A stretch of 40,604 bases of DNA from positions 1 to 40,604 of the forward strand of contig FR879610.1 of assembly GCA_000434475.1 (NCBI GenBank). The letters are read 5' to 3'. The notes under the pieces were generated by a model. That model was not told the DNA's origin and made no database searches. It worked only from the letters and a program-made list of their open reading frames with translations. How positions within the stretch are numbered: the first letter of the stretch is position 1; the number at the start of each line of letters is the position of its first letter. Position numbers and translations under genes: made by a program. This document shows positions 10,828-19,265 of the stretch, piece after piece. The stretch is from Dialister sp. CAG:486 (lineage in GTDB: Bacteria; Bacillota; Negativicutes; Veillonellales; Dialisteraceae).

Positions 10828-11760
10828 ATGGAATTTCAACACACCACCGTGCTTCTGCACGAAATGATCGACCGGATCTTGACGGATCCACATGGCATTT
10901 ATGTCGACTGCACCTTGGGGGGCGGCGGACATTCTTTCGCTATGGCGGAGAAGCTCGCTCCGGATGCGCTTCTGATCGGCGTCGATCAGGATGAAGAAGC
11001 GATCGAGGCGGCTTCTCGCCGTCTTTCCGGCTGTGCCTGCCGGCATCTCTTTGTGCGGGATAATTTTTCTCACATCCATGATATCCTGACCTCGCTTGAG
11101 ATCGACAAGGTCGATGGCTTCATCTTCGATCTGGGGGTGTCATCCCATCAGCTCGATGATGGCAGCCGTGGCTTCTCTTATATGAATAACGGGAAGCTCG
11201 ATATGCGCATGGATCAGAGGAATCCGCGCACGGCGTATGAGATCGTGAATACATATGAAGAGGAAGAGCTTGCGCGCATCATCTGGGAGTATGGGGAAGA
11301 GCGATGGGCGAAGCGGATCGCGCAGTTTATCTGTGAATTCCGCGAGAAGAAGCCCATCGAAACGACGGATGATCTGGTCTCGGTCATCAAGGCGGCCATT
11401 CCGGCGCATGCCAGAAGAAATGGCCCGCATCCGGCGAAGCGCACGTTTCAGGCGATCCGTATCGAGGTAAATAACGAGCTGGGGATCCTGAAGGACACAA
11501 TGGAAGCCTGCGTTTCCCACCTGAAAGTGGGGGGACGCGTCGGCGTCATCACGTTCCAGTCACTGGAAGACCGCATTATCAAGAAGGCTTTCAAGGAAAT
11601 GGAAAGGGACTGCATCTGCCCGCCGGAGCTGCCTATCTGTGTGTGCCACCACCATCGTCTGGTGAAGTCCATCGGCAAGGCGCAAAAGCCGAGTGCGAAA
11701 GAGATCGAGGAGAATCCGCGTGCGAGAAGTGCGGTCCTGCGTGTTGTAGAAAGAGTGTAG
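10828..11760 (+). CDS. rsmH: 16S rRNA (cytosine1402-N4)-methyltransferase
   Basis: The product is 310 aa, standard length. RsmH (MraW) methylates N4 of C1402 in the 16S rRNA decoding centre using S-adenosylmethionine. The SAM-binding loop GGGGHS is at 31-36 and GVDQDEEA follows. FDLGVSSHQLDDGSRGFSY and HPAKRTFQAIRIEVN are family signatures, as is the Cys-rich C-terminal CICPPELPICVCHH stretch. GAGGA at 10816-10820 precedes the ATG. It is the second gene of the dcw cluster, here separated from mraZ by a 243-bp MITE-like element. Confidence 0.98.
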   Translation: MEFQHTTVLLHEMIDRILTDPHGIYVDCTLGGGGHSFAMAEKLAPDALLIGVDQDEEAIEAASRRLSGCACRHLFVRDNFSHIHDILTSLEIDKVDGFIFDLGVSSHQLDDGSRGFSYMNNGKLDMRMDQRNPRTAYEIVNTYEEEELARIIWEYGEERWAKRIAQFICEFREKKPIETTDDLVSVIKAAIPAHARRNGPHPAKRTFQAIRIEVNNELGILKDTMEACVSHLKVGGRVGVITFQSLEDRIIKKAFKEMERDCICPPELPICVCHHHRLVKSIGKAQKPSAKEIEENPRARSAVLRVVERV

Positions 11761-11834
11761 GGAGCGACCGGGGATCTGGCCCTGTTTCCTTCAGCCTGAG
11801 ATATAGAGTCTGAAAAAGATGGGAGAGATATCGT

Positions 11835-12221
11835 ATGGTACAGGAAGTGCAAGTCATGGATTACATGCCGTCGATGCCGGGAAGCGTCACCGCGTCTCGC
11901 CGGATCGAGCGCGAGAGGTCTGACTCTTCCTATTTTTTCCATGACATCATTCTGGGGACGCTGATGATCCTTTTTCCCGTGATGCTGCTGGTTTTCCTGA
12001 GTGGGATCAATATTCAGGAGGAATACAGAATGCAGCGTATCCGCAGCGAGGTCATGACGATGGCGAAGGAGAATGCGGTGGATAAGCTCGAGGTGTCCCG
12101 TCTGGAGGCACCGGTACGCATCCAGCAGATCGCGGAACAGAAGCTCAAGATGAGCCTGCCTGTTCGTGCGGTCTATGGCAGTGCGGATCCCGCCAAACCG
12201 CACCCGAACAAAGGGAGATAG
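11835..12221 (+). CDS. ftsL: FtsL/DivIC-like divisome protein
   Basis: The product is 128 aa. It is a bitopic membrane protein: a cytoplasmic N-terminus of about 37 residues, one transmembrane helix (about 38-59, IILGTLMILFPVMLLVFLSG) and a short periplasmic helix. The LEAPVRIQQIAEQKLKMSLP segment matches the FtsL/DivIC end motif, where family members carry xxPxRIExxAxxxLGM. FtsL recruits and activates the FtsWI septal synthase. The call rests on position (directly after rsmH), topology and this motif, since FtsL sequences diverge widely. The usual next gene, ftsI/spoVD, is absent; a repeat and a hairpin follow. Confidence 0.85.
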   Translation: MVQEVQVMDYMPSMPGSVTASRRIERERSDSSYFFHDIILGTLMILFPVMLLVFLSGINIQEEYRMQRIRSEVMTMAKENAVDKLEVSRLEAPVRIQQIAEQKLKMSLPVRAVYGSADPAKPHPNKGR

Positions 12222-12228
12222 AGAAATG

Positions 12229-12375
12229 GGTTCGGAAGGTTCTGAGGGTTCAAAAGGTTCAGCGGGTTTCCCATTTTGGGCAATGGTGTTTCCTTAACAT
12301 ACGACGTTTTTCTCCGCTCAGGATGACGAAATGCGCCGCACCACACTTGTCAAACCTGTTGAACCTTTCTTACCA
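12229..12375. repeat. GGTTCA/TGAACC word repeat, second copy
   Basis: GGTTCGGAAGGTTCTGAGGG with further GGTTCA words is followed, about 100 bases on, by GCGCCGCACCAC and CCTGTTGAACCTTTC. The words and order match 7447-7616. It starts a few bases after the ftsL stop, inside the 419-base ftsL-murE gap. Confidence 0.7.
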
Positions 12376-12424
12376 TGAATCAGTGGGGTTAAAAAATAAG
12401 CAGATAGAAGTGAACTACACAAGA

Positions 12425-12465
12425 AAGGGGCTGTGAAAATGGAATTTCATCTTTCACAGCCCCTT
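12425..12465 (+). terminator. Hairpin after ftsL, without a T tract
   Basis: AAGGGGCTGTGAAAATG and CATCTTTCACAGCCCCTT pair with one bulge. GGGGCTGTGAA is close to the stem of the uvrC terminator (GGAGCTGTGAA), so it may be a decayed terminator. The lack of Ts after the stem lowers confidence. Confidence 0.5.
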
Positions 12466-12529
12466 GTGCTTGCCATAGATTTAAGCTAATATAATGAGTG
12501 GCATTCGAGCGTCATCTCTGCTGGAGGTG

Positions 12530-12615
12530 ATGGCGCATGCCGTGATGATTTCAAAAGCACGACTCATAGAAGACAGGAAGCGCGGATGACATCCGGAGGG
12601 GTGTCTATGCTTCCT
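12530..12615 (+). promoter_or_regulatory. Possible leader of murE: short ORF overlapping a hairpin
   Basis: GGAGGTG directly precedes an ATG at 12530 that opens a 19-codon frame (MAHAVMISKARLIEDRKRG, stop 12587-12589). The end of the frame overlaps a hairpin: AGGAAGC (12575-12581) pairs with GCTTCCT (12609-12615), and GACATCC/GGGTGTC pair inside. No T tract follows, so this is not a terminator. A TATAAT lies at 12490-12495 without a well-spaced -35. The coding and regulatory roles are both speculative. Confidence 0.3.
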
Positions 12616-12640
12616 AAATAAAAAACCAGAGGTGACTGTT

Positions 12641-14158
12641 TTGAAAAAATTAGCAGAATTACTGAAAACAACGCCGATCCTGCGCACGGAAGGCGCTACA
12701 GATATTGAGATCTTGGATGTGACAGCGGACTCGCGTCAGGTGAAAGAGGGGAGCCTTTTCCTTTGCCTCGAGGGGGCGCATGTGGATGGACACAAATTCG
12801 TGGACTCTGCCGTGAAGCTGGGGGCGAAAGCCATCGTGGCTTCCAAAGAGGTGAAGGCAGCGGAAGGGGTCACTGTCGTCTATGTGGCAGATACCAGAAA
12901 AGCGATGGAAGATATGGTACCGTTTTTCTTTGACTATCCGTCGCGCAAGATGCGCATGATCGCACTTACGGGGACGAATGGCAAGACCACCACGACCCAT
13001 GTCGTGAGCCATATCCTTGAGCAGGCAGGCTACAAGACCGGTGTCATCGGCACCATCCATGCCCTGATCGGGGATAAGGAGCTGCCGACGCACAATACCA
13101 CGCCGGATGTCATCGATTTGGAGCGTCTGCTCTGGCAGATGGCAGAAGAAAAGGTTACCCATGTGTGCATGGAGGTTTCTTCCCATTCGCTCGTTATGGG
13201 GCGCGTCGAAGGCGTGGAATTTGATAATGCCGTCTTCACGAATCTCACGGAAGATCATCTGGACTACCATAAGACGATGGACAACTATGCAAAAGCCAAG
13301 GCCATCCTTTTTGAGAAGGTGTCTTCGGCGGGACAGACGAAGGGCAATAAGGCAGCGTGGGTGAATGTGGATGACCCGTATGCCCATGTGATGATGGACG
13401 CTGTCGATCAGAAGGTGGCGGATCTTCACACCTACAGCATGAGCGACAAGACGGCGGATCTGTATGCCTTTGACAGCCGGTTCACCGGCAAGTCTTCCGC
13501 CTTCAAAGTGACCTATGAAGGGAAGACCTACCAGTTCGAGACGAGACTGGCAGGCCGTTTCAATATCTATAACACACTGGGTGCGATCGGCGCGGCGCTT
13601 TCTGAAGGAATTTCCATGGAAACCATTGCAGCTGCTATGAAGACATTCCATAGTGTGCCGGGGCGTTTCGAGCTGATCGATGAGGGCCAGTCCTTCACCG
13701 TCGTGGTCGACTACGCACATACCCCGGATGGTCTTGAGAAGATCCTGACGACCGCACAGGAGATCACGAAGGGCCGCATTCTGGTCGTTTTCGGCTGCGG
13801 CGGCGACCGTGATAAGATGAAGCGTCCGATCATGGGCCGTATTGCTGCCCGCTATGCGGATGTAGCGATCGTGACCAGTGACAATCCTCGCACGGAAGAC
13901 CCGGAGACCATTGTGAAAGAAGTGGCAGCCGGCGTCGAAGAAGTGAAGGCGGAGAAGCCGTCCCTCCAGGTGGAAGTGGTGGTCGACAGAAGAAGCGCCA
14001 TCCAGAAGGCGATCTCCCTCGCCAAAGGAGACGATATTGTCCTCATCGCCGGCAAGGGTCATGAAGACTACCAGATCTTGAAAGACAAGACCATTCATTT
14101 CGACGATAGGGAAGAAGCGAGGAAAGCGCTGAAGGAGTCAGGTGCGGCTCGCTTTTGA
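12641..14158 (+). CDS. murE: UDP-MurNAc-tripeptide synthetase (meso-DAP adding)
   Basis: The product is 505 aa from TTG 12641. MurE adds the third stem-peptide residue to UDP-MurNAc-L-Ala-D-Glu in the cytoplasm, using ATP. It has the N-terminal UDP-binding domain (TADSRQVKEGSLFLCLEG), P-loop GTNGKTTT (111-118), HNTTPD for substrate, and ligase C-domain motifs (VVVDYAHTPDGLEK, FGCGGDRD, GKGHEDYQ). DNPR at 414-417 is the specificity motif of meso-diaminopimelate enzymes. I prefer TTG 12641 to GTG 12632 because AGAGGT at 12628-12633 is correctly spaced for TTG and overlaps the GTG. It starts a tight run with murF and mraY. Confidence 0.97.
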   Translation: MKKLAELLKTTPILRTEGATDIEILDVTADSRQVKEGSLFLCLEGAHVDGHKFVDSAVKLGAKAIVASKEVKAAEGVTVVYVADTRKAMEDMVPFFFDYPSRKMRMIALTGTNGKTTTTHVVSHILEQAGYKTGVIGTIHALIGDKELPTHNTTPDVIDLERLLWQMAEEKVTHVCMEVSSHSLVMGRVEGVEFDNAVFTNLTEDHLDYHKTMDNYAKAKAILFEKVSSAGQTKGNKAAWVNVDDPYAHVMMDAVDQKVADLHTYSMSDKTADLYAFDSRFTGKSSAFKVTYEGKTYQFETRLAGRFNIYNTLGAIGAALSEGISMETIAAAMKTFHSVPGRFELIDEGQSFTVVVDYAHTPDGLEKILTTAQEITKGRILVVFGCGGDRDKMKRPIMGRIAARYADVAIVTSDNPRTEDPETIVKEVAAGVEEVKAEKPSLQVEVVVDRRSAIQKAISLAKGDDIVLIAGKGHEDYQILKDKTIHFDDREEARKALKESGAARF

Positions 14159-14183
14159 GGACACTACTGAAGGAGTGAAATTC

Positions 14184-15575
14184 ATGGCTTCATTTACGAT
14201 AGAAGAAATAGAAAGAGCCTGCGGCGCCAAGCTGCTCAAGCGAGGCAGGGAGCCGTCCATGGACGGGGTCAGTACCGATACCCGCACCATCGAGACGGGC
14301 AATCTGTTTCTGGCTCTTAAAGGAGAAAATTTTGACGGGCATGCCTTTCTGAAAAAGGCGTGCGAAGAAGGGGCTTCGGGAGTCATCCTTTCGGATGCTT
14401 CTTTTGCCGCAGAGGTACCTTCCGATGTATCAGCGTTTCTCGTGAAGGATACGAAGAAGGCACTGGAAGATCTCGCCCATTTTCACCGTATGCGTTTCCA
14501 TGTACCGGTGATCGGCATCACGGGCTCTAATGGAAAAACAACGACAAAAGACATGACGACGGCGCTCCTGTCGTCTCGTTTTCATGTCTGCGCGACACAG
14601 AAAAATTTCAATAATGAGATCGGCCTTTCTATGACACTCCTCTCTATGACGAAAGAGACGGAAGTCTGCGTCGTGGAAATGGGGATGCGTGGTTTTGGAC
14701 AGATCGCAGAGCTTTGTGCGATCGCCAGCCCGACTATCGGTATCGTGACCAATGTCGGCACATCGCATATCGGGATCCTGGGCAGTCAGGAAAATATCGC
14801 GAAAGCGAAGGCCGAGCTGATCGAAGCACTGCCGAAGGATGGCACGGCGATCCTGAATGGAGATGACCCCTTCGTCAAAGCGATGGGGGACAGCTTCGAG
14901 GGACGCGTGATCTCCTATGGCCTTGCGGGACGCTATACCGTTCGCGGTACAGATGCCCGTTATGAGGCTTCGCAAACCCAATTCATCTGTACGTCCTTTG
15001 ATGAAGCATTCCGCGTGAAGCTGCATCTTCTCGGCGTACACAATGTATACGATGCACTGGCCGCCATCGCGGCAGCCCGTGTCCTTGGCGTGGACAGCCG
15101 GAAAATTCAGAGAGCGTTTGCGGATTTCCATCCGATCGGTCAGCGGCAGGCACTGCTTACCATCGCGGGGATCTCCGTCATGGATGACTCGTACAATGCG
15201 AATCCGCTCTCCATGGAAATGGCATTCGGCTCGCTGAAGCAGATCCCCGCTTCGCATCACTACCTGGTGCTGGGCGATATGGGAGAGCTGGGCGAGATGG
15301 AAGAGGCGCTGCATCATGAGACGGGAAAGAAAGCCGCCGCCATGGGCTTTGACGGCCTCATCACGGTAGGACCACTCTCTATTCATCTGGCTTTGGGCGC
15401 CAAAGAGGGCGGCATGACGTCCGTTTTCTCTTATGACACTTGTGAAGAAGCGGCAGAGAAGCTGGCGGCTCTGGCGAAGGCCGGGGATGCTGTGCTGGTG
15501 AAGGGTTCGCACTATATGCATATGGAAAAAGTACCAATGCTCTTGAGGGGAGTTCTGACAAAGGATGGAAAGTAA
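14184..15575 (+). CDS. murF: UDP-MurNAc-tripeptide-D-Ala-D-Ala ligase
   Basis: The product is 463 aa. MurF attaches the D-Ala-D-Ala dipeptide made by Ddl (encoded downstream) and completes the cytoplasmic pentapeptide precursor. STDTRTIETGNLFLALKG is the N-terminal UDP-substrate domain, GSNGKTTTKD (from 114) the P-loop, NEIGLSMTLL and VVEMGMRGFGQI the central domain, and DDSYNANPLSMEMA the C-terminal domain. ATG 14184 is chosen because AAGGAG sits 10 bases upstream; an in-frame upstream extension into murE has no ribosome site. The stop overlaps the mraY start, so the two are translationally coupled. Confidence 0.97.
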   Translation: MASFTIEEIERACGAKLLKRGREPSMDGVSTDTRTIETGNLFLALKGENFDGHAFLKKACEEGASGVILSDASFAAEVPSDVSAFLVKDTKKALEDLAHFHRMRFHVPVIGITGSNGKTTTKDMTTALLSSRFHVCATQKNFNNEIGLSMTLLSMTKETEVCVVEMGMRGFGQIAELCAIASPTIGIVTNVGTSHIGILGSQENIAKAKAELIEALPKDGTAILNGDDPFVKAMGDSFEGRVISYGLAGRYTVRGTDARYEASQTQFICTSFDEAFRVKLHLLGVHNVYDALAAIAAARVLGVDSRKIQRAFADFHPIGQRQALLTIAGISVMDDSYNANPLSMEMAFGSLKQIPASHHYLVLGDMGELGEMEEALHHETGKKAAAMGFDGLITVGPLSIHLALGAKEGGMTSVFSYDTCEEAAEKLAALAKAGDAVLVKGSHYMHMEKVPMLLRGVLTKDGK

Positions 15576-16533
15576 TTATTTTATATACCTGCTGGAAGCA
15601 GCGGTCCTCACCGTCATCTGCGGATGGGTGGGCATTCCGCTTTTGAAGAAATTGAAGGCGCGCCAGTCGATCCGCACCGAAGGGCCGAAGTCTCATCGGG
15701 CCAAGAGCGGTACTCCGACCATGGGCGGGCTCTTCATGCTGACAGCGATGGTGCTGGTGGTGCTTTTCAACCGCCTCGTGGATCCATCGGTTCTCTGGCT
15801 TCTTTTCCTGACGCTGGGGCATGGGCTTTTAGGATTTCTTGACGATTTCATCAAAGCAGAAAAGAAAAGGAATCTGGGGCTGACGGCCAAGCAGAAAATG
15901 CTGGGGCAGCTGATCCTCGCCGTGCTCTTCTGCTGGGGCGTCGTAGATACCCTGCACCTGCCTTACTCGATCGCGATCCCATTCACGGACATGGATATTT
16001 CCATCGGACTTTTGTACTATCCCTTCGTCGTTCTTGTCATTGTGGGGGCATCGAATGCGGTGAACCTGACGGATGGGCTGGACGGGCTGGCTTCCGGCTG
16101 CTGCGTCATCGCGTTTACGGCCTATGCGGTCTTCTGCTATATGACAGGGTTTCATGACCTCGGTTATTTTATCATCATTCTGGCAGGGGCCTGCATTGGC
16201 TTCCTTTTCTTCAATTATCACCCGGCCAAGGTCTTCATGGGAGATACCGGCTCGCTTGCCCTCGGCGGAGCCATCGCCGGGATCTCGGTCATGACCCGGA
16301 CGGAGCTCTTGCTCGCCTTCCTCGGCCTTATTTTTGTGCTGGAAGCCTTATCTGTCATCATTCAGGTCATTTCTTTCAAAACAACGGGCAAGCGTGTCTT
16401 CAAGATGAGTCCGCTGCACCATCATTTCGAACTGTCCGGCTGGAGTGAAGTCCGTGTCGTCTGGTCCTTCTGGATCTTCGAAGGCTTCGCCGCCGCGGGC
16501 AGTCTGATGCTGGCGATCTATGCACTGCCATAA
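15565..16533 (+). CDS. mraY: Phospho-MurNAc-pentapeptide transferase
   Basis: The product is 322 aa with about ten transmembrane helices. MraY transfers phospho-MurNAc-pentapeptide to undecaprenyl phosphate on the inner face of the cytoplasmic membrane, making lipid I. Family motifs are SHRAKSGTPTMGG (43-55), the catalytic FLDDFIKAEKKRN, NAVNLTDGLDGLA, FNYHPAKVFMGDTGSLALGG and the C-terminal SPLHHHFELSGWSE. The start lies 8 bases before the end of murF, typical for this pair. The next gene, murD, follows after 114 bases without its own clear promoter. Confidence 0.98.
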   Translation: MESNYFIYLLEAAVLTVICGWVGIPLLKKLKARQSIRTEGPKSHRAKSGTPTMGGLFMLTAMVLVVLFNRLVDPSVLWLLFLTLGHGLLGFLDDFIKAEKKRNLGLTAKQKMLGQLILAVLFCWGVVDTLHLPYSIAIPFTDMDISIGLLYYPFVVLVIVGASNAVNLTDGLDGLASGCCVIAFTAYAVFCYMTGFHDLGYFIIILAGACIGFLFFNYHPAKVFMGDTGSLALGGAIAGISVMTRTELLLAFLGLIFVLEALSVIIQVISFKTTGKRVFKMSPLHHHFELSGWSEVRVVWSFWIFEGFAAAGSLMLAIYALP

Positions 16534-16647
16534 ATCGGCCGGCAGCAGAACGGGAGGCAGAGATCGGGGATGAAAGACGATGCTTTCCATTCGCATCCCT
16601 GCTCCCGCTGACTATCCATGTTTTTACCATTCATGGGAGGTATAGCT

Positions 16648-18041
16648 TTGAAACATGTACTTATTCTGGGCGCCGGTATCAGTGGCCTTGGCGCGGCTCA
16701 TGTACTTCTCCGTCATGGAACCCATGTCGTGATCTCTGATCTCAAGGATCAGATACAGAATAACAAAGAAAAAGAAGAGCTCATCGGGCTCGGGGCTGAG
16801 TTCTGCTTCGGCGCGCAGTCTGAGAGCCTTTTGGACGGGATGGATGCCGTCGTCGTTTCCCCTGTCATCCCGGCGGAAAATGTCGTGATCCAGGGTGCGA
16901 TGAAAAGGCACATCCCTGTTTTGAGTGAAGTCGAGCTCGCCTATCGCGTGACGAAGGCGCCGATCCTGGCCATCACGGGGACAAACGGGAAGACCACGAC
17001 CACGACGCTTCTTGGCAGCATGCTCTCCCACTCGGGAAGGCCCTTTGCTCTTGCGGGGAATCTGGGGATCTCCCTTTCCCGCGAAGCAGAGCTGGTGCCT
17101 GAGGACGGGCTGATCGCAGCGGAAGTTTCGAGCTTCCAGCTGGAATTCATCACCCGCTTCCGGCCGAAGGCGGCGGTCATCCTGAATATCACGCCCGACC
17201 ATCTGGAGCGGCATCACACCATGGAGGCCTATGTGGCAGCCAAGGCGCGGATCTTTGAAAATATGGACGAAACGAACTGCATCCTTCTGAATGCTGACGA
17301 TCCGTATACGCCGATGCTGAAAAAGCAGGCGGAAGCACACACCCATGTGTGCCTGCTCTCCACATCGCACGGGGTCGAGGAAGGCGCATGCCTTTCTGGT
17401 GACCGTCTCGTGCTGAAGAGACGGGGAGAAACCATTCCTCTCTGCACCGCAGGTGAGCTCTTGCTGAAGGGAAGGCAGAATATCGAGGATTGTCTGGCTG
17501 CCGCTTTCCTAGCGCATGAGGGCGGCGTCGACACGGCTGTCATCATAGAGGCACTGAAGACCTTTGCTGCTCTTCCACGGCTGTCATCATAGAGGCACTG
17601 AAGACCTTTTCTGCTCTTCCGAACCGCATCGAATTTGTTCGCAAGCTGGATGGCGTTTCCTACTACAATGATTCCAAGGCTACGAATACCGATGCAGCCA
17701 TCAAAGGCATGGAAGTCTTCGACAAGCCGGTCATCCTGATCGCCGGTGGTCATGATAAGGGCACGCCTCTTTCTGATTTCATGCAGACCGTGCGCTCTCA
17801 TACGAAAGAGCTCATCCTTTTGGGGGCGGCGGCTGAGCGCTTCGAGGAAGCGGCCAGAGAGGCGGGCGTCTCTTCGATCCACCGCGTATCCTCTATGAAA
17901 GAGGCCGTCCTCCTCGGACAGAAGCTTTCAAGACCGGGGGATGTCGTCATCCTTTCACCGGCCTGCTCTTCTTTCGATATGTATAAGAATATGGAAGAGC
18001 GCGGCATGGATTTTAAGAAAAACGTAAAGAGCCTTATGTAA
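16648..18041 (+). pseudogene. murD: UDP-MurNAc-L-alanine:D-glutamate ligase MurD, frameshifted
   Basis: MurD adds D-Glu to UDP-MurNAc-L-Ala. Present are the N-terminal Rossmann-like LILGAGISGLGAA, P-loop GTNGKTTTT (from 111), NITPDHLERHHTMEAYVAAK, and in the second part YYNDSKATNTDAAIKGME, LIAGGHDKGTPL and LSPACSSFDMYKNMEERG. A 44-bp tandem duplication (17533-17576, 17577-17620) breaks the frame: the first part ends at 17592 after 314 aa. Removing one copy gives 449 aa, the normal length. TTG 16648 is preferred because GGGAGG (16635-16640) is well spaced. MurD is essential, so this frameshift in a living cell would need a second copy or a reversible repeat. An assembly or strain-merging error is the simpler explanation. 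ftsW, often next, is absent. Confidence 0.9.
17533..17620. repeat. 44-bp imperfect tandem duplication inside murD
   Basis: Units 17533-17576 and 17577-17620 match at 43 of 44 positions (CTTTGCTG versus CTTTTCTG, Ala versus Ser). The unit length is not a multiple of 3, so murD is split. Confidence 0.95.
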
Positions 18042-18061
18042 ATGGGTGGGGGTCAGAAAAT

Positions 18062-18120
18062 ATGTCAGAAGCCAGACATCTGACATCTGATGTCTCCAAG
18101 GCTGATCCCTGATCCCTGTT
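18062..18120. repeat. Degenerate TCTGACATC word repeat between murD and murG
   Basis: AGACATC and GATGTCT form a short inverted pair around TGACATCT, followed by GATCCCTGATCCCTG. Similar words occur at 38028-38100. The 105-base murD-murG gap holds only this and the murG ribosome site. Confidence 0.5.
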
Positions 18121-18146
18121 TTCTCACTGATTATAACGGAGCATTC

Positions 18147-19253
18147 ATGAAACGGGTTATTTTATCTGGCGGCGGTACGGGGGGACATATTTACCCGGCC
18201 ATCACCATTGCTAAGGAAATAGCAAAACTGGAAGAAACAGAATTTCTTTTCGTGGGCACGCCGAATGGGATGGAGTCACGTATCATTCCGAAGGAAGGGT
18301 ATCGTTTCGCCTCGCTGCCGGCTTCGGGCCTGAAGCGGAAGCTGACGCTGGAAAATATCAGCATCCTGTGTCATGCGGCAGGGAGCCTCTTCAAGGCGCG
18401 CCGGATCCTGAAGGATTTCGCACCGGATGTAGTCATCGGGACGGGCGGCTATGTATGCGGGCCGATCCTGATGGCGGCAGCGCTGTCTCATATACCGACG
18501 CTGATCCAGGAGCAGAATGTGATCCCCGGGATCACGAATAAGATCCTTTCCCGTGTGGTCGATAAGATTGCGCTGGGCTATGAAGCAGCCGCTCCCCGTT
18601 TCCCGCATCCGGAGAAATGCATCTATACAGGAAATCCGATCCGTCCCGACATTATGGAAGCCAAGCGGGAGGCATCTCGCAGGGCGCTCGGGCTTTCGCC
18701 GGATACCTTCATGGTACTGGTCACCGGCGGCAGCCGCGGAGCGAGGACGATCAATACCGCCATGCTGGATGTGCATCGCCACTTCAAAGATACGAAGGAC
18801 CTGTGCCTTTACCATGTGACGGGTGAGCTGGAATATGACAAGATCACGAGTGCACTCGGCTGCGCGGAGGACGGACACTATGGCTCTGCGAGCCGCATCA
18901 TCCGCTATGAGTACCATATGCCGAATGCGCTTGCAGCCGCCGATCTCATCATCTGCCGCGCGGGAGCCATCAGTCTGGCGGAAGTCGCAGCAAGAGAGCT
19001 GCCGGCCATCCTGATCCCGTATCCCTATGCGGCAGAGGATCACCAGACATACAATGCCCGCGTCTTTTCCGAGGCGGGAGCGGCGAAAATGATTCTGGAT
19101 AAGGACGTCACAGGCGCCCGATTCATTGAAAATATCACAGCGCTTCGCGAGCATCCCGAAGATCTTCAGACGATGGAGAAGTCCATCGGCACTTTGAAAA
19201 AAGTGCATGCCGGAGAGGATATCGCAAGACTTGCACTGTCGCTCATTAAATAA
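18147..19253 (+). CDS. murG: Lipid II-forming GlcNAc transferase
   Basis: The product is 368 aa. MurG is a GT-B glycosyltransferase at the inner membrane face that transfers GlcNAc from UDP-GlcNAc to lipid I. GGGTGGH (8-14) is the first glycine-rich loop; VIGTGGYVCGP, LIQEQNVIPG and LVTGGSRGARTIN follow; the C-domain carries the donor site CRAGAISLAEVAARELPAIL and IPYPYAAEDHQTYNA. An in-frame extension to 18090 lies in repeat sequence, so I chose ATG 18147, which follows ACGGAGC. murC starts 12 bases after its end. Confidence 0.98.
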   Translation: MKRVILSGGGTGGHIYPAITIAKEIAKLEETEFLFVGTPNGMESRIIPKEGYRFASLPASGLKRKLTLENISILCHAAGSLFKARRILKDFAPDVVIGTGGYVCGPILMAAALSHIPTLIQEQNVIPGITNKILSRVVDKIALGYEAAAPRFPHPEKCIYTGNPIRPDIMEAKREASRRALGLSPDTFMVLVTGGSRGARTINTAMLDVHRHFKDTKDLCLYHVTGELEYDKITSALGCAEDGHYGSASRIIRYEYHMPNALAAADLIICRAGAISLAEVAARELPAILIPYPYAAEDHQTYNARVFSEAGAAKMILDKDVTGARFIENITALREHPEDLQTMEKSIGTLKKVHAGEDIARLALSLIK

Positions 19254-19265
19254 AGGAAGACGATT

